NCBI RefSeq assembly: GCF_024807035.1
Contig: NZ_JANUCQ010000003.1
Location: forward strand, 1 to 64,000
Reading direction: 5' to 3'
DNA length: 64,000 nt
Source: Methanococcus voltae PS
Lineage (GTDB): Archaea; AGJL01; Methanococci; Methanococcales; Methanococcaceae
Part shown: positions 1-9,232 of the stretch, piece after piece
Position numbering within the stretch: the stretch's first letter is position 1
Layout: the number at the start of each line of letters is the position of its first letter
Translations under genes and position numbers: made by a program
The notes under the pieces: model-generated
The model's database searches: none
What the model was told of the DNA's origin: nothing
The model's input: only the letters and a program-made list of their open reading frames with translations

Positions 1-77
1 GTAGCGAGGGGACGATTTGAACGTCCGATCTTCGGGTTATGAGCCCGACGGGATAGGCCTGGCTACCCTACCTCGCT
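1..77 (-). tRNA. initiator tRNA-Met (anticodon CAU)
   Basis: Read on the minus strand, the sequence folds as a tRNA. The seven-base acceptor arms AGCGAGG and CCTCGCT pair fully, and the T arm has a perfect GGACG/CGTCC stem with loop TTCAAAT. The anticodon loop CTCATAA puts CAT at 39-41. The anticodon stem carries three consecutive G-C pairs (GGG/CCC) and the molecule begins with A, both typical of archaeal initiator tRNA rather than elongator tRNA-Met. The discriminator base is A at position 2, and position 1 reads C on this strand. Whether CCA is encoded cannot be judged because the window starts here. No intron is seen. Confidence 0.95.
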
Positions 78-472
78 AATGTTCTTTTGTATTATTTCTA
101 CTATTTAATTTCTGACATTTCATTTGTCAACACATAAGAATAGCAAACATAGTATATAAAGCTATGGGTTACTTTTAAAAATGAGCTTATTTTTGAATTT
201 AATGTTCAATGGAGTATAATTTTAGTAGTTTAGGCAGTTTGGATATTTATTTTTGGCAATTGTCGAGGGGTAAAAATTAAGTAATTGACGGAAAATATAT
301 AAATGTAGAAGACAATAGTATTATCAAATATAATCATATCAAAATTTATCAGAACATAACAGAACTTATCAAAATTTGTAAATTAATTATATCGCGTATA
401 ATTATAAAATTAAGACTTATAAAACAATCTTGCAACGAAAAGTAGATTTATAAAGCTCCAAATGGTGAATAA
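78..472. other. intergenic region between tRNA and PHP gene
   Basis: AT-rich spacer between divergent genes. It holds the tRNA promoter on the minus strand and a plus-strand TATA-like element (AAATATATAAAT) near 292-303, which would serve the PHP gene with a leader of about 145 nt. A run GTCGAGGGG near 262-270 is the only GC-rich patch. No further gene or clear RNA structure is seen. Confidence 0.5.
151..161 (-). promoter_or_regulatory. TATA box for the initiator tRNA
   Basis: On the minus strand this reads GCTTTATATAC, close to the methanogen TATA consensus TTTATATA. It lies about 75 bases upstream of the mature tRNA 5' end, so it predicts a start near position 130 and a 5' leader of about 50 nt that would be removed by RNase P. 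The spacing is inferred from archaeal promoters in general. Confidence 0.6.
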
Positions 473-1159
473 ATGAAAATTGATATGCACGTTCATACGA
501 TAAATTCAAGATGCTCTATGAATTCTATCGATAAATTGGAAAAGATTTGCACTAAAAGTGGCATTACTCCGTTTATCGCTGACCACGACCAATTAACTAA
601 GGTTAAATTTGGCGTGGCAGGCGAAGAAATTTCTACAGCCAAGGGCGAGTTCATAGGATTATTTTTAACGGAACAAATTAATACTAAAGACATTTTTGAA
701 GCATTAGATACAGTTAAAGAACAAGGTGGTCTCATATATTTACCTCATCCTTTCGACGTTAGGAGAAGGAGAACACTTGCCAAGTTTAATATTTTAGATG
801 ATAAAGAATTTATTAAAAGAGTCGATGCTGTGGAAGTCTACAACAGCAGATGCGTCGACAATAAACCGAATTTACAAGCCAAGGAGTATGCAAAAAAGTA
901 CGACCTTTTAGCTGGTGTCGGTAGTGACAGCCACTTTTCATGGGAACTCGGCAACGCGTACATGGAAGTCGAAGATTTTGATTTAGAAAATCCTAAGCAA
1001 TTTTTAAAAGTTTTAACAAAAGCTAACAAGTCCATAAACACGGTTTTTAGATGTACAAGGTCAAGACCATTGAATATGCTATTTTTCAGCAAACTATCAA
1101 AAAAAATCCATAAATCAGGATATGCAGAATATTTTGACAATATTAGGAGCATTTTTTAA
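473..1159 (+). CDS. PHP-domain metal-dependent phosphoesterase
   Basis: The 228-residue protein has the PHP (polymerase and histidinol phosphatase) pattern: His6-x-His8 in MHVHT, Asp37-His38-Asp39, a central HPFD near residue 92 and GSDSHF near residue 150. These ligands normally hold two or three metal ions for phosphoester hydrolysis. The length fits a single PHP domain with a short basic C-terminal tail. The start follows GGTGA with normal spacing. It stands alone between the tRNA and a small membrane-protein gene. The substrate cannot be inferred; nucleotide or small phosphoester hydrolysis is the general family role. The stop codon sits at the edge of a short tandem repeat. Confidence 0.8.
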   Translation: MKIDMHVHTINSRCSMNSIDKLEKICTKSGITPFIADHDQLTKVKFGVAGEEISTAKGEFIGLFLTEQINTKDIFEALDTVKEQGGLIYLPHPFDVRRRRTLAKFNILDDKEFIKRVDAVEVYNSRCVDNKPNLQAKEYAKKYDLLAGVGSDSHFSWELGNAYMEVEDFDLENPKQFLKVLTKANKSINTVFRCTRSRPLNMLFFSKLSKKIHKSGYAEYFDNIRSIF

Positions 1160-1180
1160 GTTTTTAAGTTTTTAAGTTTT
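1152..1180. repeat. 8-bp tandem repeat (TTTTTAAG)n
   Basis: About three and a half copies of TTTTTAAG run from the last codons of the PHP gene into the spacer, so the stop codon TAA lies inside the repeat. Loss or gain of a unit would move the reading frame at the C-terminus. Confidence 0.8.
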
Positions 1181-1317
1181 AAATATGTTTTTTTAAGTTT
1201 TTGTATATTTGACATATTTTAAATTATTTTACCGTATATTTTTATTATAAGTTTTATTATGAGTTTATTGTAAATTTTATCATATTATGAGAATATACCA
1301 CAGGATTGCGTGAAAAA

Positions 1318-1542
1318 ATGGATAGTTTTGTTGAAGGAATTATGAATTTAATTTACCAAAGTTTTATTGATACCATCTACGACCTTATCGGGATTATTGT
1401 TCCCCTAATCATAATAATTGCAGTTCTTTTTGCAATGTACTACATCTATAAGAATAGATTTCGAATATTTGAAAAAGAAGGCGACCGTATGAAAATAGAA
1501 TTGTCTGAAACGCGTAAAAGGAAAGAAAAAAAGAAAAACTGA
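1318..1542 (+). CDS. small single-pass membrane protein, unknown function
   Basis: The 74-residue product has one long hydrophobic segment at about residues 14-42, rich in Ile, Leu and Val, followed by a strongly basic and charged tail ending in KRKEKKKN. I chose ATG 1318 because GTGA lies five bases upstream; an upstream TTG at 1306 in the same frame is possible but the GTGA would then be inside the gene. I do not recognise a family. By charge, the C-terminus would face the cytoplasm. The neighbours, a PHP protein and an M24 peptidase on the opposite strand, give no functional hint. Confidence 0.55.
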   Translation: MDSFVEGIMNLIYQSFIDTIYDLIGIIVPLIIIIAVLFAMYYIYKNRFRIFEKEGDRMKIELSETRKRKEKKKN

Positions 1543-1623
1543 AATAAATTAAGTAAAAAAATAATAAAAATAGTAAAATAAGGATAATATTATTTAATTT
1601 TAGGTAAATGGGGGCATTACCCA

Positions 1624-2664
1624 TTAATATTCTATTATTTTCGCATTGCTTAATCTTTTAAATCCGTCTTTTTTAACGAGGTATAAATCTTCGATTCTTA
1701 CTCCAAATTTACCTATATATAAACCGGGTTCTAATGTAACCACCATATTCTCTTCAAGAGTAAATTTAGAATTCTGGGAAATTGAAGGATTTTCATGTAC
1801 TTCTACACCCACTCCGTGTCCCAATGAATGAATAAAGTATTTATCATATTCTTTAAAATAACTTCTAACACTTGTTTCTAACTCTTTTGTGGTTATTCCA
1901 CTTCTCAAAGAATCTTCTGCAATTTTTTTTCCTTCGTTAACCATTCTGTAAATGTCAACCATTTCTTTTGTTGGGTCTAGAAGCACAGTTCGTGTTATAT
2001 CCGAACAATAACCTTTATACACTGCCCCCAAATCCATTAAACATATGTCTTTCAATATTTCGTCAGAAGGCATGCCGTGTGGCAAAGATGTCTTATTACC
2101 AGTTATTGCAATTGTGTCAAAAGAAGGTTTAATACTACCGCTTTTTTTCATGATGTATTCTAATTTAGCAGCTATGGAATTTTCCGTATCGGTTAAATCA
2201 TCTCTACTATCCATTAAATATTCAGATATAGATTCAACTGCTTTGTCACTTATATTAGCAGCTTTTGAAATATTCTTTATCTCATTTTTATTTTTAACCA
2301 TTTTCATCTTTGTTAGTTCTTTAGATACTATTTTATAACCCAAACGAACATATTTTAAAAATCCTACTGGTAAATCCCCTTCAACTCCGTTGCAACCATT
2401 TAAAGCTTCCCTCCATCCTTCAAATTTAGTTATTATTATATCCTTGGATTCATAAATCTTAGCCAATTCGTAATCCAATTTAGATACCTGTAATTCTATT
2501 TGATTTTCCTTTGCATTAATTATTAACACTGAAAAATTTGGAGAATAATCTTCCAAAAAATAATTTATATTTTCTTTTTTTATAAATACTGCTTTATTTA
2601 TACTGTTATTTTCCATATACCTTAAAAAATGGTCTATTTTTTCTCTTTTAGTTCTCTGAATCAT
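1624..2664 (-). CDS. M24 family metallopeptidase (Xaa-Pro aminopeptidase type)
   Basis: The 346-residue protein has an N-terminal creatinase-like domain (about 1-125) and a C-terminal pita-bread domain. All five expected metal ligands are visible: Asp211 and Asp222 in the DLGAVYKGYCSD stretch, a His in HSLGHGVGVEVHENP near 280, Glu in TLEPGLYI near 308 and Glu in VRIEDL near 322. This predicts a cytoplasmic di-metal peptidase releasing N-terminal residues that precede proline. The length is normal for archaeal prolidase or aminopeptidase P; motif reading cannot separate those two. The start has GGTG just upstream. Confidence 0.87.
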   Translation of the reverse strand: MIQRTKREKIDHFLRYMENNSINKAVFIKKENINYFLEDYSPNFSVLIINAKENQIELQVSKLDYELAKIYESKDIIITKFEGWREALNGCNGVEGDLPVGFLKYVRLGYKIVSKELTKMKMVKNKNEIKNISKAANISDKAVESISEYLMDSRDDLTDTENSIAAKLEYIMKKSGSIKPSFDTIAITGNKTSLPHGMPSDEILKDICLMDLGAVYKGYCSDITRTVLLDPTKEMVDIYRMVNEGKKIAEDSLRSGITTKELETSVRSYFKEYDKYFIHSLGHGVGVEVHENPSISQNSKFTLEENMVVTLEPGLYIGKFGVRIEDLYLVKKDGFKRLSNAKIIEY

Positions 2665-2683
2665 TCATACACCAGCAAGAAAA

Positions 2684-2718
2684 TTTTCAATATTTCAATT
2701 TTTCAATTTTTCAATATT
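2684..2718. repeat. tandem repeat (TTTTTCAA)n, imperfect
   Basis: Four imperfect copies of TTTTTCAA/TATTTCAA lie just upstream of the M24 peptidase start in its probable 5' leader. A TATA-like AATATATAAAT on the minus strand near 2769-2781 would place the repeat inside the transcript. The rest of the spacer to 2960 shows nothing else. Confidence 0.7.
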
Positions 2719-2960
2719 ACTTATGATTATTATAACGAATCATAGTAGCTATAAAATTATACAAATTCAATAATTTATATATTATCGAATCTAAACACTA
2801 TAAAATTAATCTTAATTATATTTATAGGTATAATATTTGTTATTGCCTATAATAATTTTTATTCGATTTTAGACTAAAAGAGATATTAATACAATAAATA
2901 CCATTAAAATAAAAAATTAAAAAGTAGAATAAGGTTATTAAATAATAATTTACTAATTAA

Positions 2961-4310
2961 TTAGTTAAAAATTTCTATATTTGCACCAATTGACTTTATA
3001 ACATCTACAAAATTCGGGAATGATATAGAAACTGCTTCTTCACCTTTTATTTTAGTTTGACCTTGTGCAAGCATTCCTGCCATTGTGAATGCCATTATTA
3101 GTCTATGGTCGTGATAGGTTTCTAATTCTGCACCTTTAAGAGTCTCGCCATTTTCCAAATCTAAACCTTTTATTATCAAACCGTCAGGTTTTTCTTCTAT
3201 TTTAGCACCCATTTTTGTTAACTCCTTAGTACATGCCATTAAACGGTCACATTCTTTTATACGTACGTGCTCACCATTGTATATTGTCGTAGTACCTTCT
3301 GCAAAACACCCCAATACTGCGATAGTAGGTACTAAATCGGGTGTATTTTTTACATCAATGTCAATACCTTTCAATTTAAATTTAGAATTGGTTGAATTCT
3401 TAATAATTACTTCATCTTCTTTTACTTCTAAATTAGCGCCCATTCTTTTTACAATACTTAAAATTTCCTTGTCGCCCTGTTTTGAATGTTTAAATAGATT
3501 TTTAATGGTTATGTCAGAGTCCAAAAGGACACCCATTGCTATTAGATAGGAAGCTGAAGAATAATCACCTTCTACGATATAATCTGTAGCTTTATAAGTT
3601 TGATTAGCATCAATCAAGTAATTATTATTTTCTTTTTTGATATTTACTCCAAATTTATCCAATACGTCGATTGTAATATCTAAATAAGGTTCTGATTTTA
3701 AATCGCCCTCAATTAATATCTTACTGTCTTGACTGTTAAAAGGTAGTAACATCATTAAAGAACTTATAAATTGGGAGCTCATGTCTCCTCGTATTTTTAC
3801 AGTGTTTCCTGCTATTTCAGAACTTTTAATTACCAAAGGTGCTTTATTATCATTTGATAGTACTTCAATGTTCAATTGGCTTAAAGCGTCTATTAATGGA
3901 CCCATCGGTCTTTTTCGTATCGAATTGTCCCCATTTAAAATTACTATTGATTTTTTATCATTTTTATCGTTATGACTTGTTTTAGTGTTGGAGTTAGATT
4001 TTACCTGAGATACTAGCGAGGTTAATATCCTGAGGGTTGTACCACTATTTCCAATATCTATTACATTTTTTGGTACTTTTAAAATGCCTTCTGACTCTAT
4101 TATCCACTTATCGGATTTTAAATCTATTTTACTCCCTAATGCCTCCATTGAAGTTAAGGAAGATATGCAATCTTGACTGTTTAAAGGCTGGACTATTTTC
4201 GAAGTTCCTTTTGATAAACCAGCGCATATAACTGCTCTATGTGTATATGACTTAGAAGGTGGTGCATATACTGTTCCACTTATTTTTTTTGTAGGATTAA
4301 CTAATAACAT
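2961..4310 (-). CDS. aroA: 3-phosphoshikimate 1-carboxyvinyltransferase (EPSP synthase)
   Basis: This 449-residue enzyme transfers the enolpyruvyl group of PEP to shikimate 3-phosphate, the sixth step to chorismate. Family signatures are the N-terminal PPSKSYTHRA, DIGNSGTTLR near residue 85 and RIKECDRL near 353. The two-domain repeat length is normal. A polar, low-complexity segment of about 15 residues (Ser, Asn, Lys and Asp rich) lies near residues 104-118 and looks like a surface-loop insertion. The start follows GGTGATTCA. No other aromatic-pathway gene is adjacent. Confidence 0.95.
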   Translation of the reverse strand: MLLVNPTKKISGTVYAPPSKSYTHRAVICAGLSKGTSKIVQPLNSQDCISSLTSMEALGSKIDLKSDKWIIESEGILKVPKNVIDIGNSGTTLRILTSLVSQVKSNSNTKTSHNDKNDKKSIVILNGDNSIRKRPMGPLIDALSQLNIEVLSNDNKAPLVIKSSEIAGNTVKIRGDMSSQFISSLMMLLPFNSQDSKILIEGDLKSEPYLDITIDVLDKFGVNIKKENNNYLIDANQTYKATDYIVEGDYSSASYLIAMGVLLDSDITIKNLFKHSKQGDKEILSIVKRMGANLEVKEDEVIIKNSTNSKFKLKGIDIDVKNTPDLVPTIAVLGCFAEGTTTIYNGEHVRIKECDRLMACTKELTKMGAKIEEKPDGLIIKGLDLENGETLKGAELETYHDHRLIMAFTMAGMLAQGQTKIKGEEAVSISFPNFVDVIKSIGANIEIFN

Positions 4311-4519
4311 TGAATCACCATGATTTCATGAATAATTTGATTTAATTTTTATTTTATAATTTACTTTAAAGTTTATTTTACTATTTTATCCTGTTATATT
4401 TTATATTATAACTATAAATTCATATTAATAAATATATCTTATTTGTATTTACATTTAAGTATGTAAAAGTATATGAATGTTAATTAAATATATGAAATTA
4501 AACAATTTAACAATATATC

Positions 4520-4575
4520 AAAAATATATAATCAATTACATAATGAATATGTGATTACATAATGAATATACAAAA
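4520..4575 (+). promoter_or_regulatory. purB promoter with 19-bp-period direct repeat
   Basis: A TATA-like AAATATATAATC at 4520-4531 predicts a start near 4555. Directly after it the 16-bp sequence ATTACATAATGAATAT occurs twice, at 4535 and 4554, a period of 19 bases. Because the copies cover the likely start site, this could be an operator; alternatively it is a chance AT-rich duplication. The rest of 4311-4633 holds only the aroA ribosome-binding site. Confidence 0.45.
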
Positions 4576-4633
4576 TGTTAAATTTTAATTGAATTATTCG
4601 AAATCAAAAACTCAAAATCAAAAAGGTGATTTA

Positions 4634-5980
4634 ATGCCGATTCATCCAATAGATTTTAGATATGGAACCCCTGAAATGAAAAATATATGGGAAGAAGAAA
4701 CCAAACTTCAAAAAATGTTAGAGGCTGAAGCTGCACTTGCACAAGCTGAAGCTGAAATCGGAATGATACCAAAAGAAGCTGCTGAAGAAATCAACAGAAA
4801 AAAATCTACTGAATTCGTAAAACTTGAAAGGGTTAAAGAAATTGAAAGAGCTACAAGACACGATGTAGTTTCAGTTGTTAAGGCTTTCGCAGAAGTTTGT
4901 GAAGGTAATGCAGGAGAATACATCCACTTTGGTTCAACATCAAATGATATAATTGATACTGCCCAATCATTACAGTTTAAAGATGCGGGCGATGTTTTAG
5001 AGCAGAAATTAGTAATTTTGAGAAACGAATTACTCCAAAAAGCAGAAGAACATAAAAACACAGTTTGCATTGGAAGAACACACGGACAACACGCTGTTCC
5101 TACAACCTACGGTATGAAATTCGCTTTATGGGCTACAGAATTACAAAGACACGTTGAAAGATTACAGGCTGCTAAAAAAAGATTGGCTGTTTCAATGATT
5201 ACTGGCGCTGTTGGTACAATGGCTGCAATCGGCGAAAACGGAATGACTGTACACAACAGAGTTGGCGAAATATTAGGTCTTGAACCTGTTTTAATATCAA
5301 GTCAAGTTGTACAGAGAGATAGGCACGCTGAATTTATGGCTGTTGTTGCTATGATTGCTCAAACACTTAACAAAATTGGCGTAACCGTTAGAAGTATGCA
5401 AAGAAGTGAAATTAAAGAACTCGAAGAAGAGTTTGACGCTTCAAAACAAACTGGTTCATCAACCATGCCTCACAAAAGAAACCCAATCACATTTGAGCAA
5501 ATTTGCGGTTTATCAAGGGTTATTAAAGTTAATGCACTTGCAGAATTTGACAACATGGTACTTTGGGAAGAAAGAGATTTAACAAATTCATCATCTGAAA
5601 GATGCTTATTCCCTGAAAGCTGTGTTTTATTAGACCATATCTTGAATTTATCAATAAAAGGATTCAGAAAAATCACTGTAAATAAAGAAAACGTTCAAAG
5701 AAACCTTGAAATGTCAAAAGGTTTAATCATGGCTGAACGTGTTATGATGGATTTAGCTAAAAAAGGAATGGGTAGACAAACAGGTCACGAAGTTGTTAGA
5801 ACCTGCGCTATGAAAGCTCATGAAGAAAGTAGACACTTAAAAGACGTTCTTATGGAAAATGAGGAAGTTATGAAATATGTTACGAACGAAGACCTTGATA
5901 AAATGTTTGATTATTCAACATACATAGGTCTTGCCCCTGAAATCGTTGATAATGTATTAAAAGAGTCTAAAAACTGGTAA
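4634..5980 (+). CDS. purB: adenylosuccinate lyase
   Basis: The 448-residue product belongs to the fumarase/aspartase superfamily. It cleaves SAICAR to AICAR and adenylosuccinate to AMP, both with loss of fumarate. The signature GSSTMPHKRNP is at about 274-284, and the TGxxH-type region reads GRTHGQHAVPTTYG near 150. I placed the start at ATG 4634, giving the usual MPIHPIDFRYG, because GGTGAT precedes it at 4625-4630; an upstream TTG at 4589 in frame lacks such a site. It converges on purD, so two purine genes share the spacer but not a transcript. Confidence 0.96.
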   Translation: MPIHPIDFRYGTPEMKNIWEEETKLQKMLEAEAALAQAEAEIGMIPKEAAEEINRKKSTEFVKLERVKEIERATRHDVVSVVKAFAEVCEGNAGEYIHFGSTSNDIIDTAQSLQFKDAGDVLEQKLVILRNELLQKAEEHKNTVCIGRTHGQHAVPTTYGMKFALWATELQRHVERLQAAKKRLAVSMITGAVGTMAAIGENGMTVHNRVGEILGLEPVLISSQVVQRDRHAEFMAVVAMIAQTLNKIGVTVRSMQRSEIKELEEEFDASKQTGSSTMPHKRNPITFEQICGLSRVIKVNALAEFDNMVLWEERDLTNSSSERCLFPESCVLLDHILNLSIKGFRKITVNKENVQRNLEMSKGLIMAERVMMDLAKKGMGRQTGHEVVRTCAMKAHEESRHLKDVLMENEEVMKYVTNEDLDKMFDYSTYIGLAPEIVDNVLKESKNW

Positions 5981-5997
5981 TTTTAAGTAAATTGAAT

Positions 5998-6072
5998 ACT
6001 AAAAATAAAAATAAAAATAAAAATAAAAACAAAATAAACTAGAAATAAAAATAAAAATAAAATAAAATTTAT
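5998..6072. terminator. A/T-rich bidirectional 3' region between purB and purD
   Basis: The spacer between the converging genes is made of (AAAAAT)n units. Read on the minus strand it is a series of T tracts, suitable as an archaeal U-tract terminator for purD. For purB the plus strand offers only A tracts, so its terminator is less clear. The repeat is also a microsatellite. Confidence 0.45.
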
Positions 6073-6084
6073 TGTAGAATAAAA

Positions 6085-7422
6085 TTAATTATTGAATAAT
6101 TCATTTATTCTATCAATTCTTTTTTGAATTAATTTTTTTGTACCGATATCTCTTCTGTAGAATACTTCTCCTTCGAAGTTTTCGATAGCATTTTGAGCGA
6201 TTTTTTCGGCATCTTCGATTTTGTCTGCAACTCCTACAACAGCAGCACTTCTTGAGCCGGTTATGTATAATTTACCATCTTCTTCGTTTACTGATGCGTA
6301 AAATAAAGTGGCTCCTGTTTTTTCTATTGCTTCGACATTGATTTTTAACTCTTTGCCTTTAACTGGCTCAATAGGGTAGCCGTTTGGTACAATGTATTTA
6401 CAAACAGTTGCTTTATTGTCAAATTCAATGGTTATTTTATCCAATGTTCCATTTGCGATAGCTTCACAAACTTCTACAAAATCAGTTTTTAAAATTGGCA
6501 ATAAGTTCATAGCTTCAGGGTCCCCAAATCTTGCGTTATATTCGATAATTTTAGGACCGTTTACTGTTAACATGAATTGACCATATAAAAATCCTTTATA
6601 TTCACCAACTTCTGCTTTAATAGCATTTACGGTGTTTTTCATTATCTCTTTTGCTTCTTCGTGCATTTCTTCGTTTAAAAATGGCAACTTATGGTTTGGA
6701 CATGAATATGAACCCATACCGCCGGTTATAGCGCCTTCATCATCATCGTATGCGTGAGGGTGGTCTTGAACAGGTGGCATAAATACGATGTTTTTACCAT
6801 CTACGAAACCATGTAATGTAAATTCAACACCTACAAGTTTTTCTTCAATAATTAACTTGCCTCCCCCAATACTTTTATCAAATACTTCTTTTGCATACTC
6901 TTTTGCTTCTTCGTTATCTTTTAATTGCTCACCAACTACTTTAACGCCTTTACCGCCGGTTAAACCTACTGGTTTAACTACAACTTCTTTTCCTTCCTTA
7001 GTCATTTGGTCGATGAATTCAAATACTTCTTCGCTGTATTCGTTAAAAGCTGCGTAACTTAAAGAACCATTTACATTGTATTTTTTGAATAAATTTCTCA
7101 TGAATTCTTTGCTTGTTTCGATTTGGGCAGGCAATTTGTCAGGTCCTGCAGTAGGAATGTCTAATTCTCTTAATGCGTTAGCCACACCTGCACCTAATGG
7201 AGCTTCTGGCCCTATTACTGCCAAAACAGGCTTTATTTTTTTTGCGAAGTCAACTACTGCTTCAACGTCTGTTTCAGGATTAAATGAAACTTCTTCGGAT
7301 AATTCTATAATGCCGGGGTTTTTGATTTTCATAAGTGTGTACAACTGTACATCCTTGTTTCTTTTTAAAGCTATTGCTATTGCGTGCTCTCTTGCACCGC
7401 CACCTACGAGTAAAACTTTCAA
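6085..7422 (-). CDS. purD: phosphoribosylamine--glycine ligase (GAR synthetase)
   Basis: This 445-residue ATP-grasp enzyme joins phosphoribosylamine and glycine, the second step of purine synthesis. The N-terminus [13 protein letters not shown] is the family hallmark. The ATP-grasp core follows, with [15 protein letters not shown] near 140 and the metal-binding [10 protein letters not shown] near 285. The start is TTG at 7420-7422: GGTGAT sits at 7426-7431 in the correct place and there is no closer ATG. The length is normal for the monofunctional archaeal enzyme. Confidence 0.95.
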   Translation of the reverse strand: MKVLLVGGGAREHAIAIALKRNKDVQLYTLMKIKNPGIIELSEEVSFNPETDVEAVVDFAKKIKPVLAVIGPEAPLGAGVANALRELDIPTAGPDKLPAQIETSKEFMRNLFKKYNVNGSLSYAAFNEYSEEVFEFIDQMTKEGKEVVVKPVGLTGGKGVKVVGEQLKDNEEAKEYAKEVFDKSIGGGKLIIEEKLVGVEFTLHGFVDGKNIVFMPPVQDHPHAYDDDEGAITGGMGSYSCPNHKLPFLNEEMHEEAKEIMKNTVNAIKAEVGEYKGFLYGQFMLTVNGPKIIEYNARFGDPEAMNLLPILKTDFVEVCEAIANGTLDKITIEFDNKATVCKYIVPNGYPIEPVKGKELKINVEAIEKTGATLFYASVNEEDGKLYITGSRSAAVVGVADKIEDAEKIAQNAIENFEGEVFYRRDIGTKKLIQKRIDRINELFNN

Positions 7423-7645
7423 ATTATCACCAACAGTGTTATAAAAATTAAATTTAATTTAATTAATTTAATTAATTTAATTTACAATTCAAAATTTATT
7501 CAAATATACAATTGTGAGTTATTTATTGCCAATTAGAATAATTAGATTAAATATAGCATATTATCCATTTACTTAATGATATTTTAAAGTTACCACCATA
7601 TCATATATTTAAATTTACAAATATAGGTAATTAAATAAAAAAGGA

Positions 7646-7685
<40 letters not shown>

Positions 7686-7687
7686 AT

Positions 7688-8218
7688 TTAATTTTCCTCA
7701 TTATCTATGATATCAACGTTGTTTAAATCTACTTCAGTATACTCTTTTGTACTAGTATTTAAAATACCTATTGAAGCTAAGCCCGTTAGCATTCCAAAAG
7801 CTTCTCCAGGATTTATTACTAAAACTCCGTCTACTTCTTCAAATTTTTGCTCGTGTGTATGACCGTGTAAAACCACATCGTAGTTTTTTGAACGAATTAC
7901 TGAATCCAAAATTTCTGCGTCCTGACCATGTAATACAAAAAATTTTAAGTTTTCCACGTCAAAAGATAATGAATCTTCGATTTTATTTTCCGGATTTATA
8001 TCTAATAACCATTCTTTTAAACGGGTCTTTTCTCCATCATTATTTCCATAAGTAGCGTATAATTTAGAGTTTAAATTTTTAAATTCGCTTATTACGAACA
8101 AAGAAACAAAATCACCACAGTGTACAACTAAATCAACATTAAAACGATTAAAAACTTGGATAGCTTTCCTAATATTGGGTAAATAGTCGTGCGTATCCGA
8201 TATTAAACCTATTTTCAT
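7688..8218 (-). CDS. MJ0936/YfcE-type metallophosphoesterase
   Basis: The 176-residue protein has the calcineurin-like phosphoesterase motifs in order: GLISDTHD at residues 4-11, HCGD near 37-40, TYGNND near 60 and LHGHTHEQ near 120. These ligate two metal ions, and the family hydrolyses phosphodiesters. The start is ATG 8218, preceded by GGTGAAT; an in-frame TTG or ATG farther upstream would add ten residues without a ribosome-binding site. The length matches the single-domain family. The natural substrate is unknown. Confidence 0.85.
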   Translation of the reverse strand: MKIGLISDTHDYLPNIRKAIQVFNRFNVDLVVHCGDFVSLFVISEFKNLNSKLYATYGNNDGEKTRLKEWLLDINPENKIEDSLSFDVENLKFFVLHGQDAEILDSVIRSKNYDVVLHGHTHEQKFEEVDGVLVINPGEAFGMLTGLASIGILNTSTKEYTEVDLNNVDIIDNEEN

Positions 8219-8424
8219 AAATTCACCAAACAAAAAAATTATAAACATTGCTTAAAACAAGACAATATTTTAATAATATATCAACGCCCAAATTAAGAAA
8301 ATGTATTTTTTAGGGCATATTTAATTTTACATTATTTTAATATTTAATGTTATTCATATTTCTATAAATGTAATATTAGTATATAAATATTTATAAATAT
8401 TTAAAATATTAAATTATATGGTTT

Positions 8425-8476
8425 TATTATTATTCTTATTTTTTTATTCTTATTATTCTTATTATTCTTATTATTT
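8425..8476. repeat. 9-bp tandem repeat (TTATTATTC)n
   Basis: Several near-perfect copies of TTATTATTC/TTATTCTTA lie just downstream of hemD. Read on the minus strand it is A-rich, so it is not a U-tract terminator for hemD. Confidence 0.7.
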
Positions 8477-8493
8477 CCACGATATTATCATAA

Positions 8494-9222
8494 TTATTTC
8501 TTCAAATTCAATATTAAATCCATCATTCCATCGATAGTGTAGGTTTTTTCAGGCATTATTGAGTCAAAACCAAATTTATCAACATTTTCTTTGGTTATAG
8601 GACCTATTGAGACTATTGTACACTTTTTAAATAAATCCATTAATTCGTCATCCGCATGTTTAAAGAAATTCTTTGCAGTTAATCCACTTGTAAATGTTAA
8701 CATTAAATTCTCTGAACCCGTATCTTTTAAAAGTTCTTTTAAACCGTTTAATTTTTCAGCTATATCTTCCGGCTCCCCTGAAGTGTAAACAAATAACAAA
8801 TCAGCGTTTAAATTTTTAACTAAAACATCCCTTGTTGCAGGCGTAGTTGGAATTAATATTTTTTCGTCAGGCTTTACAACTTTTTTAAGAGCCTCTAAAA
8901 GATTTTCTGCAGTATAACTATTTGGAACTAAGTCAGGTTCAAAATTAAAGATTTTCTTGAACTCTTTTGCTGTTTCAGTACCTATTACACCTATTTTTTT
9001 ATCCTTTATCTGCATTTTTTGCGAATCAGTTAAATTCCTAAACAAACCTTCAATTCCCCTTGGACTTGTGAAAACTATCCAATCATAACCGTCGAGTGAT
9101 ACTTCAACATTTTTAAAGGATAATTCTAATGTTGGCAATATTAATGGCTCAAAACCATTTTTTTCCAATAAATCTGAAAAATACTTAGCTTTTTGCTTAG
9201 GTCGTGTGATTAAAACTTTCAT
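8494..9222 (-). CDS. hemD: uroporphyrinogen-III synthase
   Basis: The 242-residue protein cyclises hydroxymethylbilane to uroporphyrinogen III, the branch point to sirohaem, F430 and corrinoids. Supporting motifs are the N-terminal VLITRPKQKAKYF, DWIVFTSPRGIEGL near 47-60, IGTETAKEF near 84 and LTFTSGLTAKNFF near 170-182. This family diverges strongly, so the whole pattern matters more than any residue. It begins ten bases after an unknown gene on the same strand, so the two are probably co-transcribed. It belongs with cbiC, cfbD and cfbB/cbiA elsewhere in the window. Confidence 0.87.
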   Translation of the reverse strand: MKVLITRPKQKAKYFSDLLEKNGFEPLILPTLELSFKNVEVSLDGYDWIVFTSPRGIEGLFRNLTDSQKMQIKDKKIGVIGTETAKEFKKIFNFEPDLVPNSYTAENLLEALKKVVKPDEKILIPTTPATRDVLVKNLNADLLFVYTSGEPEDIAEKLNGLKELLKDTGSENLMLTFTSGLTAKNFFKHADDELMDLFKKCTIVSIGPITKENVDKFGFDSIMPEKTYTIDGMMDLILNLKK

Positions 9223-9232
9223 ATTACCCCTT

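Noticed and set aside
1409-1624. minus-strand frame opposite the small membrane protein
   Set aside because: It is low-complexity Phe/Leu sequence created by A-rich DNA on the other strand, without a ribosome-binding site.
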